Source: Angelobacter sp036502105 (GTDB taxonomy: Bacteria > Acidobacteriota > Terriglobia > Terriglobales > Acidobacteriaceae). Taken from it: DNA of 64,000 bases. The stretch covers positions 12,410-76,409 of the forward strand of contig DASXZE010000062.1 in the NCBI GenBank assembly GCA_036502105.1, given 5' to 3'. Each line of letters starts with the position of its first letter. The stretch's first letter is position 1. Positions 28,101 to 37,333 of this stretch are shown here, in pieces. The notes beneath the pieces are model-generated. The model saw only the letters and a program-made list of their open reading frames with translations, did no database searches and had not been told where the DNA came from. Made by a program: the position numbers and the translations under genes.

Positions 28101-30227
28101 CTACCGCTCTTCCCCAAAATTCTTTACATCTTCCGGCACATCTTTTTTTACGACCGGCTTGTCGCCCTGAACCATCACCCGTATCTGCTCCACCACGTCT
28201 GGATTTGCGAGCGTGGTCACGTCGCCGGTATCCATCTGATTGGAAATCGCAGACAGCACGCGGCGCATAATTTTACCCGAACGTGTTTTGGGCATGTCTG
28301 GAACTACATGGACTTTCCGCGGCCGTGCAATCTTGCCGATCTGGTGTTCAATGGCCTTGATCACGCTTTCCTGCACCGCCGCCGCATTCTGTACACCTGG
28401 CTTCAGCGACACATACACTTCAGGCACACGGCCTTTCACTTCATCGACTACCGGAATTACCGCAGCTTCAGCCACTTCATTCACGGTAAGGCAGGCTGAT
28501 TCCAGTTCCTTGGTACCCAGACGATGGCCCGCTACGTTGATCACATCATCCACGCGGCCCAGAATTCTAAAGTACCCATCAGGAGACTGTACAGCGCCGT
28601 CACCCGCGAAATACGGCCAATCACGCCAGTCTTTGCTCTTGGGATTCTTGTTGTACTTTTTGTAGTACTGTTCCACAAAGCGATCACGATTCCCGTAAAT
28701 CGTCTGGAAGATTCCCGGCCAGGGATTTCGGATACAGATGTTCCCTGCCTTGCCCGAGCCGCCTTTTACTTCCTTGCCTTCTTCGTCAAAGATCACGGGA
28801 TAAATGCCCGGCAATGCTGGCCCCGCGCTGCCCGGCTTCATGGGATCGATGGCCGGCTTGGTACTGATGAGAAAACCGCCAGTCTCGGTTTGCCACCACG
28901 TGTCGACGATTACGGCTTCGCCCTTGCCAACAACTTCGTGGTACCACTTCCAGACTTCCGGCTCAATCGGCTCACCTACGGTCGTCATGTGCTTGAAGTG
29001 GTAATCGTATTTTGCCGGCTCGTCAGGGCCGGTCTTGCGTAGCATGCGGATCGCCGTGGGCGATGTGTGGAAGATATTTACTTCCAGCCGCTTGGCTACA
29101 CGCCATGGCCGGCCTGCGTCAGGATAATTCGGCGCGCCTTCATACAAAACGCTGGTGGCTGCCAGAGCCAGCGGCCCATAGACGATATATGAGTGTCCGG
29201 TAATCCAGCCGATATCGGCCATGCACCAGTAAACGTCGGTCGGGTGAATGTCCTGAATGTATTTGGAAGTGCCCGCTGCGTAAGAGAGATATCCGCCGGT
29301 ACCGTGCTGGCAGCCCTTGGGTCTGCCCGTGGTGCCGCTGGTGTACATGAGGAAGAGCGGCGCTTCTGATGGCATCGCGACGGGCTCAACTTTGTGCCCT
29401 GCATATTTCTTGAGCACGTCTTCCACAAAGAAATCGCGGCCTGTGACCATCGGCGTTTTGGAATGATATTTTCCCGCCTCGCGGTGCCAGACCAGAACTT
29501 TCTCAATTGCCTGGCCTTCTTTCTTTGCCGTGGTCACAGCCACATCAGCTTTTTCCTTGTGATCGGTCATCGCTCCGCTGCGATAGTAACCGTCAATGGT
29601 AACCAGGACTTTGCTGCCGGAATCGGCGGCGCGCATTCCACACGCTTCTCCACTGAATCCGCCAAAAACCACGGAATGCACCAATCCCAGCCGCGCGCAG
29701 GCCAGCATCGTGATTGGCAACTCAGGAACAACCGGCATGTGAATGGTGACGCGGTCTCCAGTTTTCAAACCGCAGAAATCGCGCAGTAGGGCCGCCATTT
29801 CATTCACCCGGTAATACAGTTCCTGATACGTAATGGAAACCGGCGGCACGTCTTCCGGCTCTCCCACAAAAATCAGGGCGGCTTTATTGCGGTGCTTTTC
29901 CAGGTGGCGATCCACGCAGTTGTAGCAGGCGTTGAGCTTGCCTCCGGCGTACCACTTCCAGAAAGGGGCGTCGCTTGTATCGAGCGTGGTGTGCCAATAC
30001 GTGTCCCAGCTCAGGAGTTCGGCATATTCGCGATAGCATTCGGGGAAGTTTTTTTCGCTGAAGCGTTCGTTGATGGCGGGATCGGTGAGAAGGGCCTGGC
30101 CTACGAATAAGGAACTCGGGTAATAATATTGCTCTTCCTTCCAATGGACGGCTATTTGCGCCTCGGTCAATCCCGTATCTTGTTCCTGATCTTGTTGTTG
30201 TTCCTTCATCACGCGAGCGTCAGCCAT
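28101..30227 (-). CDS. acs: Acetyl-CoA synthetase (AMP-forming)
   Basis: The enzyme converts acetate, ATP and CoA to acetyl-CoA through acetyl-AMP. At 708 residues it is about 55 longer than typical Acs, because of a hydrophilic N-terminal tail and small insertions such as the YYKKYNKNPKSKDW segment before the GDGA motif. The adenylation P-loop is LMYTSGTTGRPKGCQHGTGG; the acetate pocket signature VDTWWQTETGG includes the Trp that limits acyl size; the hinge is ILGRVDDVINVAGHRLGT; and the catalytic, acetylatable Lys lies in KTRSGKIMRR near residue 650. It sits between the ABC sugar-type operon and an MHS transporter on the same strand. Propionate use is possible, but the WWQTETGG motif favours acetate. 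Confidence 0.94.
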   Translation of the reverse strand: MADARVMKEQQQDQEQDTGLTEAQIAVHWKEEQYYYPSSLFVGQALLTDPAINERFSEKNFPECYREYAELLSWDTYWHTTLDTSDAPFWKWYAGGKLNACYNCVDRHLEKHRNKAALIFVGEPEDVPPVSITYQELYYRVNEMAALLRDFCGLKTGDRVTIHMPVVPELPITMLACARLGLVHSVVFGGFSGEACGMRAADSGSKVLVTIDGYYRSGAMTDHKEKADVAVTTAKKEGQAIEKVLVWHREAGKYHSKTPMVTGRDFFVEDVLKKYAGHKVEPVAMPSEAPLFLMYTSGTTGRPKGCQHGTGGYLSYAAGTSKYIQDIHPTDVYWCMADIGWITGHSYIVYGPLALAATSVLYEGAPNYPDAGRPWRVAKRLEVNIFHTSPTAIRMLRKTGPDEPAKYDYHFKHMTTVGEPIEPEVWKWYHEVVGKGEAVIVDTWWQTETGGFLISTKPAIDPMKPGSAGPALPGIYPVIFDEEGKEVKGGSGKAGNICIRNPWPGIFQTIYGNRDRFVEQYYKKYNKNPKSKDWRDWPYFAGDGAVQSPDGYFRILGRVDDVINVAGHRLGTKELESACLTVNEVAEAAVIPVVDEVKGRVPEVYVSLKPGVQNAAAVQESVIKAIEHQIGKIARPRKVHVVPDMPKTRSGKIMRRVLSAISNQMDTGDVTTLANPDVVEQIRVMVQGDKPVVKKDVPEDVKNFGEER

Positions 30228-30303
30228 GGCCTAAAACCTCTTGATTTAAAAATCGAATCGCGCAAACTGGCAACGGCCCGCAAGGATGGGCCTGAATTGG
30301 TTA

Positions 30304-30328
30304 GCGGGTGGCAACGACTGCCACCCGC
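30304..30328. repeat. Perfect 10-bp hairpin between MFS and acs genes
   Basis: GCGGGTGGCA and TGCCACCCGC are exact inverted repeats around a 5-base loop. The site lies downstream of the minus-strand MFS gene and upstream of acs. There is no T-run on either side, so it is not a classic terminator; a transcript-stabilising or attenuating hairpin is possible. Confidence 0.5.
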
Positions 30329-30386
30329 CAGTCCGAAACAGAATTATCCTACACCCAGATAGTGATTCGTGCGCAAGCAGAGTGAA

Positions 30387-31880
30387 TCACTTCCTTGGTG
30401 CAGCACTGTCAGAAACTTCCTGCCAGATCTTAACGTTCCGCGAATCCTTGAGGGCAATGCTGCCAATTACGAACGTGATAGCAGCAATCGTGATGGGGTA
30501 ATAGAGACCGTCAAATGGGTTGCCCGTGGCTGCTGGAATCCAGACGCAGACCAGCGGCACGAGTCCTCCAAAGACGCCATTACCGATGTGATACGGCAAT
30601 GAAAGCGCGCTATAGCGGATTTTGGCCGGGAATGATTCCACCAGGAACGCCGCGATTGGCCCGTAAACCATGGTGACAAAAACTACCTGAAGGAAAATGA
30701 GCCACATCAGCTTGTTTTTATCAGCGCCCGTGGCAACGGGGGCAGTTACAAGTTTGCCAGTAGCATCTGGGGTTTGCGGCGTTAGTACCGTGGCACCAGT
30801 CACCTTGTTCTTGGTGGCATCCACGTGGACCACATTATTTCCAGCCGCACGCTGCATGGCAGGATAAATACCAATCTCAGTTCCCGGAACGCGATAGCTC
30901 ACGGCGGCAAGAATCAATCCTGCCATAATGATCTTCTTGCGGCCGATTTTGTCAGAGAGCCAGCCAAATAACACAAAGAGAGGCATACCCAGCAAAAGGG
31001 CTTTGGCGACGATAATGTTTGCATCGCGCGCCGGAACCTTCAGCATTGCTGTCATAAAGAACAGAGCAAAGAATTGCCCTGTGTACCAAACCACGCCCTG
31101 GCCTGCCGTCGCGCCGAATAATGTGATCAGGAAGCGCTTGAAATTCTCAGGCACGGTAAAAGCTTCCTTCAGAGGAGCCGCTGAGGTCATACCAGTGGTC
31201 TTGATCTGCTGGAAAATGGGAGACTCCTTCATCTGTAGCCGGATGTACAAGGAAATCAGCACCAGGACGAGTGAAGCCAGAAATGGAATACGCCAGCCCC
31301 AGTCTTTGAAGGCTGCGTCGCTCATCTGGCTCTGGGTTCCCAGGATGACGGCAATTGAAACAAACAAACCGAGTGTGGCCGTGATCTGAATAAAGCTGGT
31401 ATAAAAACCACGTTTACTGTCAGGAACATGTTCGGCTACATAAACTGCGGCTCCACCGTATTCGCCACCCAGCGCCAAGCCTTGCAACACGCGCAATAGA
31501 ATCAAAATGATCGGAGAGAACCAACCTGCTGTCGCAAAGCTGGGAAGTGCTCCCACCAGAGCGGTAGCGCCGCCCATGATTACCAATGTGACGATAAAAG
31601 CATATTTGCGGCCTGTGATATCACCAATACGTCCGAAGAAAAGCGCGCCAAAGGGACGCACCATAAAGCCCACAGCGAACGTGGCTAAATAGGCGATATA
31701 CGCAAACAGTTCATTGCCGGGTGGATAAAACTTAGGCGCCAGGTATGCAGCCAACGTGCCAAAAATGTAGAAGTCGTACCACTCGATCATGGTTCCGACG
31801 GAGGAAGCGAGAATCACGCTCCAAATCTTGGAAGTAGATATCTGGTCCGATGAAGTCACCGGCACTGCAACACTAGACAT
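30387..31880 (-). CDS. MFS transporter, metabolite:H+ symporter (MHS) family
   Basis: The 497-residue membrane protein belongs to the MHS branch of the major facilitator superfamily (relatives: ShiA, KgtP, ProP). The TM1 motif GTMIEWYDFYIFGTLAAYLA, the FFGRIGDITGRK loop 2-3 motif and LRVLQGLALGGEYGGAAVYV are diagnostic. Family substrates are carboxylates (alpha-ketoglutarate, shikimate, citrate) and betaines. A loop of about 60 hydrophilic residues (VPGTEIGIYPAMQRAAGNNV onward to TGADKNK) after TM8 is longer than usual. The ATG at 31880 has GGAGGG four bases upstream. With acs next to it, short-chain acid uptake is a reasonable guess. It is divergent from the Liv-type operon. Confidence 0.9.
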   Translation of the reverse strand: MSSVAVPVTSSDQISTSKIWSVILASSVGTMIEWYDFYIFGTLAAYLAPKFYPPGNELFAYIAYLATFAVGFMVRPFGALFFGRIGDITGRKYAFIVTLVIMGGATALVGALPSFATAGWFSPIILILLRVLQGLALGGEYGGAAVYVAEHVPDSKRGFYTSFIQITATLGLFVSIAVILGTQSQMSDAAFKDWGWRIPFLASLVLVLISLYIRLQMKESPIFQQIKTTGMTSAAPLKEAFTVPENFKRFLITLFGATAGQGVVWYTGQFFALFFMTAMLKVPARDANIIVAKALLLGMPLFVLFGWLSDKIGRKKIIMAGLILAAVSYRVPGTEIGIYPAMQRAAGNNVVHVDATKNKVTGATVLTPQTPDATGKLVTAPVATGADKNKLMWLIFLQVVFVTMVYGPIAAFLVESFPAKIRYSALSLPYHIGNGVFGGLVPLVCVWIPAATGNPFDGLYYPITIAAITFVIGSIALKDSRNVKIWQEVSDSAAPRK

Positions 31881-32370
31881 ACGGCCCTCCTGAAGAAGAT
31901 CCAGGCCGGCCCGACCTGGTCTCTGTAATGTTGAGCTGTCTTTGACGCATCAAAACCATACATAATGCCGTTTTCAAATATGAAACTCGCCCTCAAGCGC
32001 ATCTAAGAAAATGACTTGCACCCTCCTTAAGCTCCGTGGAGGAAGAGTTCGGGCCCTGGAGACAGAGTCTCTGTCCGGCGCACAAGCTGGGCAAAGAGCG
32101 ATTGTCTGTTTGGCAACCTAGGGTAGTCGGATTACCGCAGATGTCAAGGGGAAATGAAAGAGTGAACACGAAGCGTCCACGGCTGGCATCTAAATCCATG
32201 CTCCAGAACGAAAATTTGAAGGCTTAGCAAAACAATACTTGTGGATTTTGGCTCCACAGGAATATTATTGCTGCCTTCGTGTTGTTGCCAGTCATGTTGC
32301 TATCTTAAAAAAACTTAGTCTCGCCGCGCGGGGTCGCAGACTGCCTACAAATTGAGGAGGAGGAAAACAA
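31881..32370. other. Divergent intergenic region, MHS transporter / Liv operon
   Basis: About 490 bases without a convincing gene; the short frames on both strands (about 31993-32227) have no ribosome site or family look. The region holds a perfect 15-base palindrome (listed separately) and a strong ribosome site GAGGAGGAGG at 32354-32363 for the Liv binding protein. No confident promoter hexamers were found. Confidence 0.45.
32061..32075. promoter_or_regulatory. Candidate operator palindrome GACAGAG-T-CTCTGTC
   Basis: GACAGAGTCTCTGTC is a perfect 7-1-7 palindrome, roughly midway in the divergent region between an MHS transporter and the Liv operon. Size and symmetry suit a dimeric repressor. 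It may equally be a chance palindrome; no regulator is encoded next to it. Confidence 0.35.
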
Positions 32371-33639
32371 ATGAGTAAGAGTCTGAGTTTTATAAACATG
32401 CAATTTTGCCGTCGCCTTGTGGTATCCACCTTGTTGCTCTCGGGAATGACCACTGTTGTTGCCGGATCCAGCCATGCCACGGTTGCCGACGATACCATCA
32501 AACTCGCCGTTGTGCTGCCCACTACCGGAAGTGAAAGCAAACCCGGCTCATATCAAAAAGAAGGCATTGAACTTGCCATTAAACAGATCAACGATGCCGG
32601 CGGCATCATGGTGAAGAGCAAAGGCAAGAAGCTGAAAATTGAGGAAGTTTTTTACGACGACGGCTCTGATTCCAAGAAATCAGCCTCTCTGACCGAACGC
32701 GCCATGAGTTCAGATGGCGTGGTAACCGTTCTGGGCGGATATTCCACTTCACTGGGCACGGCTGAATCCGTGATGGCAGACCGCTACAAAACACCATGGA
32801 TCACCACCGGAGCCGGCGCAACCGCTATTTTCGGCAAGGGCTATCAGTATGCGTTCGGAACCCTGAGCCCGGTGGCGCTCATCGGAACTACGTCTGCAGA
32901 ATTTCTTGGTTCTCTCATAAACCAGGGCAAACTCAAGAAAGGTTTGACGGTTGCCATGGTAGTGGAGAACACCGACCACGGTACCGATTACGTCCAGGGC
33001 TTTACGGAATGGTCGAACAAACATCCAGGTTATTTCAAGGTAGTGCTCAATGAGAAATTCGAGCTGGGCGCGACCGACTTTTCCGGCCTACTGCAGAAGG
33101 TAAAGAGCAGCAAAGCAGATATCTTTCTCTCCGATGCCCACCTTCCGGATTACATCACCATGCAACGCCAATATTTACAGAATGGCTTACATAATCAGAT
33201 GGTGAGCTATGGTGCACGCGGCCCTGAATCCGCTGCCCGCCAGGCGCTTGGCGCCGGTACGGATTACATTTTTGCCGGCATCTGGTGGTCGAACAAATTG
33301 CCCTATCCCCAGGCAAAGAAGTTCGCCGACGATTACAAAGCATTCACCAAGCATGACGTAGATTCGTGGTATGCAGCCCCAGCCTACGATGGAATGCGCA
33401 TCCTGGCCAAAGCCATTGAAGCTGCCGGCTCTCTGGATAAAAACGCCATTCGCGATGCATTGAAAAAAGCGCAGTTGAAAGATTCAGTGCTTCCAGGTCA
33501 GGTGCTCAAATTCGGCGCCAACGGGCAAGCCGAGTATCCTTTTGTGATCACGCAAAACAAGCCTGATAACAAAGTGGATATTGTGTTTCCTAAGGACGCA
33601 GCAACCGGTCCTGCAGTGGCACCTTCACCCAACAAATAA
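32371..33639 (+). CDS. livJ: Branched-chain amino acid-type ABC substrate-binding protein
   Basis: This 422-residue periplasmic-binding protein is of the Leu/Ile/Val (type I, Peripla_BP_6) class. The N-terminal signal peptide is CRRLVVSTLLLSGMTTVVAG with cleavage near SSHA. The mature part starts DTIKLAVVLPTTGSESKPGS, and ELAIKQINDAGG is the classic motif of the class. A very strong ribosome site lies 7 bases before the ATG. It heads a complete five-gene importer operon. Liv-type proteins also bind urea, amides or aromatic compounds, so branched-chain amino acids are only the default reading. Confidence 0.92.
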   Translation: MSKSLSFINMQFCRRLVVSTLLLSGMTTVVAGSSHATVADDTIKLAVVLPTTGSESKPGSYQKEGIELAIKQINDAGGIMVKSKGKKLKIEEVFYDDGSDSKKSASLTERAMSSDGVVTVLGGYSTSLGTAESVMADRYKTPWITTGAGATAIFGKGYQYAFGTLSPVALIGTTSAEFLGSLINQGKLKKGLTVAMVVENTDHGTDYVQGFTEWSNKHPGYFKVVLNEKFELGATDFSGLLQKVKSSKADIFLSDAHLPDYITMQRQYLQNGLHNQMVSYGARGPESAARQALGAGTDYIFAGIWWSNKLPYPQAKKFADDYKAFTKHDVDSWYAAPAYDGMRILAKAIEAAGSLDKNAIRDALKKAQLKDSVLPGQVLKFGANGQAEYPFVITQNKPDNKVDIVFPKDAATGPAVAPSPNK

Positions 33640-33651
33640 AACGGCCCCTAC

Positions 33652-34545
33652 ATGGACTACAGTGATTATTTAGATCTACTGATAAAAGCACTGCTGTTGG
33701 CGGGCGTATATGCTGCCATGGCCGTCGGCATGACGGTCATTTACGGCGTCATGAAAATTGTGAACCTGGCGCATGCCGGGTTCCTGATGCTGGGCGCATA
33801 TTTTGCCATGGAGCTGTTTCAACGCTTCCATATCGATCCAATCCTAGGAGCCGTTATCGCGCTCCCAGTTTTTTTTCTATTTGGAATGCTGGTGCATTGG
33901 CTCCTGGTCCGCTGGCTTCCAAAGTCAAACACGCCCACGCTTGCTTCCCTGCTCTTGATGTTTGGCTTTTTGCTGGTTTTGCAAAATGCGGCTTATCTGA
34001 TCTGGGGCAGCGATGATCAATCTATTTTGACTCCGCTTACGCTTTCATCCGTGCAGATTGGGCAAATTTCCATCCCTAAAGTAAATCTGGTGGTGTTCGC
34101 GGCAGCGGTAGTTTGCATGGTCATTCTGCAGGTTGTGTTTAACCGCACCTGGTTCGGAAGGTCCATGCGCGCGCTGATTCAGAATCCCTATGCAGCGCAG
34201 ATTGTGGGCGTTGACGACGAGAGGACTTCCCGCCTGACGTTTGGTCTGGGCACAGCGTTTGCTGGCTTTGCCGGTGGATTGCTGGGCATGCTGTTTTCTT
34301 TCAGCCCCGATTTTGGCCGGCAATTCCTGCTGCGCTCGTTTGTCATCATCGTGCTTGGCGGACTTGACTCTGTTTCCGGCGTGGCTCTGGGCGCCCTTGT
34401 TCTGGCGATGGTCGAGACATTTGGCATCCTCAAAATTCCAGCCAGCTATTCGCCTGCCCTCTCTTTTGCTCTGCTGGTCGTCGTGCTTTTGATTTTGCCT
34501 AAAGGGCTCACCAGCTTGTTCAACAAGAAATGGAAGGCGGCATGA
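33652..34545 (+). CDS. livH: Liv-type ABC permease LivH
   Basis: The 297-residue permease has about eight TM helices and the family motifs AAMAVGMTVIYGVMKIVNLA near residue 20 and ALIQNPYAAQIVGVDDERTS in the cytosolic loop that contacts the ATPases. It begins 12 bases after the binding-protein gene. Its TGA overlaps the next ATG (ATGA). It pairs with LivM to form the channel. Confidence 0.93.
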   Translation: MDYSDYLDLLIKALLLAGVYAAMAVGMTVIYGVMKIVNLAHAGFLMLGAYFAMELFQRFHIDPILGAVIALPVFFLFGMLVHWLLVRWLPKSNTPTLASLLLMFGFLLVLQNAAYLIWGSDDQSILTPLTLSSVQIGQISIPKVNLVVFAAAVVCMVILQVVFNRTWFGRSMRALIQNPYAAQIVGVDDERTSRLTFGLGTAFAGFAGGLLGMLFSFSPDFGRQFLLRSFVIIVLGGLDSVSGVALGALVLAMVETFGILKIPASYSPALSFALLVVVLLILPKGLTSLFNKKWKAA

Positions 34546-35558
34546 AGCGGCCGCAAAGTTTGGGTGGCTGGCTAAAAATCATTCTGCCCTGGGTTTTGCT
34601 GGCAGTGTTACTGCTCCTGCCCACTGCCAAACCCAGTGACAATATCATCCGTCTGCTTTTTGTAACTGCCGTCTGGACAACCACCAGCCTCGGCTGGAAC
34701 CTGGTGGGCGGCATGGCAGGCCAGGTTTCTTTTGGCTTTGCCGTATTCTTTGGCCTGGGCGCTTACACAACCGCACTATTAATGCACGCGGGCCATAGCC
34801 CTTATTTTGGCTTTATCGGCGGAGGCGCTGTTGCTGTACTGGCGTCATTCCTGATTGGCCTTCCCACGTTCCGTCTGCGCGGACCTTACTTCGTAATCGC
34901 CACCATCGGCGTGACGGAAGCCGTGCGTGTGGTCATGAACAATATTGACATTACGGGCGGCGCCAGCGGTTATCGCATCATAGAAGACAAGCCGTTCAAC
35001 GCGTTGGAGCATTACTATACGGCGATTGTCGTGGTTGTGCTGGCAGTCCTGATCTCAACGCTGATTGCCAGCAGTAAGTTTGGGCTGGCGTTGCGGGCCA
35101 TTAAACAGGATGAAGACGCTGCCGCTGATCTGGGCGTGAATCCATACACTTCCAAACTCTGGGTTCATGCGATTGCGGCCGCACTCACCGGCGTTGCTGG
35201 CGGCATCTATGCGCGCCGTGCCGCGTTCTTTTATCCCGGCGACGTTTTTGCCTTTCAGACCGGCATCACCATCTTGCTTATGCCGGTGATTGGTGGAATT
35301 GGAACTGTATGGGGCGCCGTGATGGGCGGGGTGATTATTGGGATCGTGGAAGAAGAACTGGTGGTTTATTTTCCCAATCTCCACCTCTTGATTTATGGTG
35401 CACTATTAATTGCAATCATTTTGCTGGAGCCTGATGGCCTGCTTGGACTCTTGAGGCGTCTCTTCCGGCTGTTTAGGAGAAAACGTGAAGATTCTGGAAG
35501 TCCAGACGCTGAGCAAGTACTTTGGGGGCGTGGCGGCGTTGAAGGACGTAAGCTTTGA
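34542..35558 (+). CDS. livM: Liv-type ABC permease LivM
   Basis: The 338-residue permease has WNLVGGMAGQVSFGFAVFFG and RLRGPYFVIATIGVTEAVRV, both typical of LivM, and the ATPase-docking loop ALRAIKQDEDAAADLGVNPY. I start it at the ATG at 34542, which overlaps the LivH stop and has GGAAGG five bases upstream; an in-frame ATG at 34530 would add four residues. Its non-conserved hydrophilic tail (from REDSGSPDAEQ) runs 74 bases into the next gene, an unusually long overlap for this operon type. Confidence 0.92.
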   Translation: MKRPQSLGGWLKIILPWVLLAVLLLLPTAKPSDNIIRLLFVTAVWTTTSLGWNLVGGMAGQVSFGFAVFFGLGAYTTALLMHAGHSPYFGFIGGGAVAVLASFLIGLPTFRLRGPYFVIATIGVTEAVRVVMNNIDITGGASGYRIIEDKPFNALEHYYTAIVVVVLAVLISTLIASSKFGLALRAIKQDEDAAADLGVNPYTSKLWVHAIAAALTGVAGGIYARRAAFFYPGDVFAFQTGITILLMPVIGGIGTVWGAVMGGVIIGIVEEELVVYFPNLHLLIYGALLIAIILLEPDGLLGLLRRLFRLFRRKREDSGSPDAEQVLWGRGGVEGRKL

Positions 35559-36231
35559 TATCCCGGAAAAACAGATCTGTGGTTTTATTGGGCCCAACGG
35601 CGCCGGCAAAACAACGCTGTTCAGCCTGATCACCGGGGCACAGCGCCCTTCCGCCGGTAAAATCCACTTCCATGGTAAAGATGTTACGGGCATGAGCGCT
35701 TCGTCTTTGGTGAAACGAGGCGTGGCGCGCACGCATCAAGTGGTGCGTCCATTCCAGGCCATGACGGTACTGGAAAATGTGCAGGTGGCAGTGCATTACG
35801 GCCGCCGCGCCGTGACCCGCACAACCGTAGCTCGCGAACATGCCATGGAAGCTTTGAAGCTCGTCGGCCTAGATCACAAAGCAAATATGCTGGCGTCAGC
35901 TATTTCGCTCGGCGACCAGAAGCGCCTGGAAGTAGCACGCGCATTAGCCACCGCGCCTGAGCTATTGCTGCTGGACGAAATCTGCGGCGGCCTTACCGGC
36001 TCAGAAACCAGCGCGATGATGGATTTGCTCCACCGCATACGGGAAAGCGGCACGACTATTATGTATGTGGAACACGATATGAAAGCCATTATGGCCGTCT
36101 GCGACCGCATCACCGTGTTGAACTTCGGCCAGAAGCTGGCGGAAGGAAAGCCGGAAGACGTTCAGAACGATCCTTCGGTCATTGAGGCTTATCTAGGAAA
36201 AAGCACTTTTGGGAGTGAAAAGCGTGTCTGA
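35485..36231 (+). CDS. livG: Liv-type ABC ATPase LivG
   Basis: This 248-residue ATPase starts at a GTG with AGGAGA four bases upstream. It shows Walker A GPNGAGKTT, the LivG-type RTHQVVRPFQAMTVLENVQV segment, a degenerate signature (SLGDQKRLEVARALAT), Walker B LLLLDEICGGLT and H-loop EHDMKAIMAVCDRI. It forms the ATPase heterodimer with LivF. The signature SLGDQ in place of LSGGQ, with Gln-Lys kept, is common in LivG-type proteins. DEICGGL in place of DEPxxGL is slightly unusual. Confidence 0.93.
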   Translation: MKILEVQTLSKYFGGVAALKDVSFDIPEKQICGFIGPNGAGKTTLFSLITGAQRPSAGKIHFHGKDVTGMSASSLVKRGVARTHQVVRPFQAMTVLENVQVAVHYGRRAVTRTTVAREHAMEALKLVGLDHKANMLASAISLGDQKRLEVARALATAPELLLLDEICGGLTGSETSAMMDLLHRIRESGTTIMYVEHDMKAIMAVCDRITVLNFGQKLAEGKPEDVQNDPSVIEAYLGKSTFGSEKRV

Positions 36232-36985
36232 AACTCAGCCTACTGCTCAACAAGAAACTCTTCTTGTCGCCAAAGACCTTGAGGTGAGCTATGGCGCCAC
36301 GCAGGTATTGTGGGGCGTGAATTTTTCCATCGCCCGGGGCAAAGTCACGTGCATTATCGGATCCAATGGAGCAGGCAAGACAACCACGCTCAATACGATT
36401 GCCGGCGTGCTTCGCAATAAAAAAGGCCAGCTTCTGCTGAATGGAGAAGACATTACTGTGCTCTCCACGCGCGAACGCGTGAAGCGCCACATCAGCCTGG
36501 TGCCAGAAGGGCGACAGCTCTGGCCGGGTATGTCAGTTGAAGAGAACGTGTTGATGGGATGTTTTTTGCCTTCACTGCGCAAGCGTTCCGCAGAAGGACT
36601 GGCACGCGTATATGAACTCTTCCCCATCCTGAAAGAGCGTCGCCACCAGATGGCTGGCACACTCTCAGGCGGACAGCAACAGATGTGCGCTATCGGACGT
36701 GGTCTCATGTCTGAGCCACAGTTGCTGATGCTGGACGAGCCCTCGCTTGGTCTTGCGCCCATACTCGTTGATGACATTTTTCAGCTGATTGCCAGCATCG
36801 CGCGCCAGGGTGTAACCATCCTGCTGGTAGGCCAAAATGTAAACTACACGCTGCAGGTCTCCCACTACGGATATGTCATGGAAACTGGGCGCATCACCAT
36901 GGAAGGCCCCACGGAAATGCTGATGAACAATGACTTCATTAAGCGCGCTTACCTTGGAATTGCTGAAGAGACCCACAGCAAATAA
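36224..36985 (+). CDS. livF: Liv-type ABC ATPase LivF
   Basis: This ATPase of about 253 residues closes the Liv operon. I start it at the GTG at 36224, eight bases after GGGAG and overlapping the LivG stop by 8 bases; a TTG at 36209 would add five residues. Motifs: VSYGATQVLWGVNFSIARGK, Walker A GSNGAGKTT, signature LSGGQQQMCAIGRGL, Walker B LLMLDEPSLGLAP, then the LivF-type ILLVGQNVNYTLQVSHYGYV. The H-loop His is replaced here by GQN, as in most LivF proteins (VEQN). An N-terminal tail of about 15 Gln/Thr-rich residues is extra. Confidence 0.93.
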   Translation: MSETQPTAQQETLLVAKDLEVSYGATQVLWGVNFSIARGKVTCIIGSNGAGKTTTLNTIAGVLRNKKGQLLLNGEDITVLSTRERVKRHISLVPEGRQLWPGMSVEENVLMGCFLPSLRKRSAEGLARVYELFPILKERRHQMAGTLSGGQQQMCAIGRGLMSEPQLLMLDEPSLGLAPILVDDIFQLIASIARQGVTILLVGQNVNYTLQVSHYGYVMETGRITMEGPTEMLMNNDFIKRAYLGIAEETHSK

Positions 36986-36988
36986 CTA

Positions 36989-37333
36989 TTAGCCGGCCTT
37001 GCGCCCGGGTACATCCGGCGCTTCCACTATTCTAGATCCAGACGAAATCATGTGCAGTTCGTATGGCAGCACTAATACATCTTCAATGTGCCCGGTCGGG
37101 TGGGACTCGCGAACTTTATCAGTAAAATAAAGCAGCGCGTCTTCGTGCTTTCTTGTGATGGATTTCGCTCGGCCGCTATCTTTGTGGTCGCATAGAAAAA
37201 GATATTTAGCGGAACACAACGGACACTCAATGGTCTTGCGGGACTGGATATAGCCTTCATTCACCAGGGCAAGCGCTTTCAGTTTGGCGCTTTCGCGAAC
37301 CGCTACAGGAACATAATAGGGCGCATTCTTCAT
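36989..37333 (-). CDS. Hypothetical protein with a CxxC and CDH motif
   Basis: This 114-residue soluble protein contains CPLCSAKYLFLCDHKD at about residues 38-53, which could bind a metal such as zinc. The rest (HIEDVLVLPYELHMISSG) is not recognised. It lies three bases from the convergent livF stop. No partner gene on its strand. Composition and a clean start support a real gene; the function is unknown. Confidence 0.6.
   Translation of the reverse strand: MKNAPYYVPVAVRESAKLKALALVNEGYIQSRKTIECPLCSAKYLFLCDHKDSGRAKSITRKHEDALLYFTDKVRESHPTGHIEDVLVLPYELHMISSGSRIVEAPDVPGRKAG

Noticed and set aside
31993..32227. Short frames on both strands in the MHS/Liv intergenic region
   Set aside because: No ribosome site, no family, and composition unlike the neighbours. 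The palindrome there is more likely regulatory.
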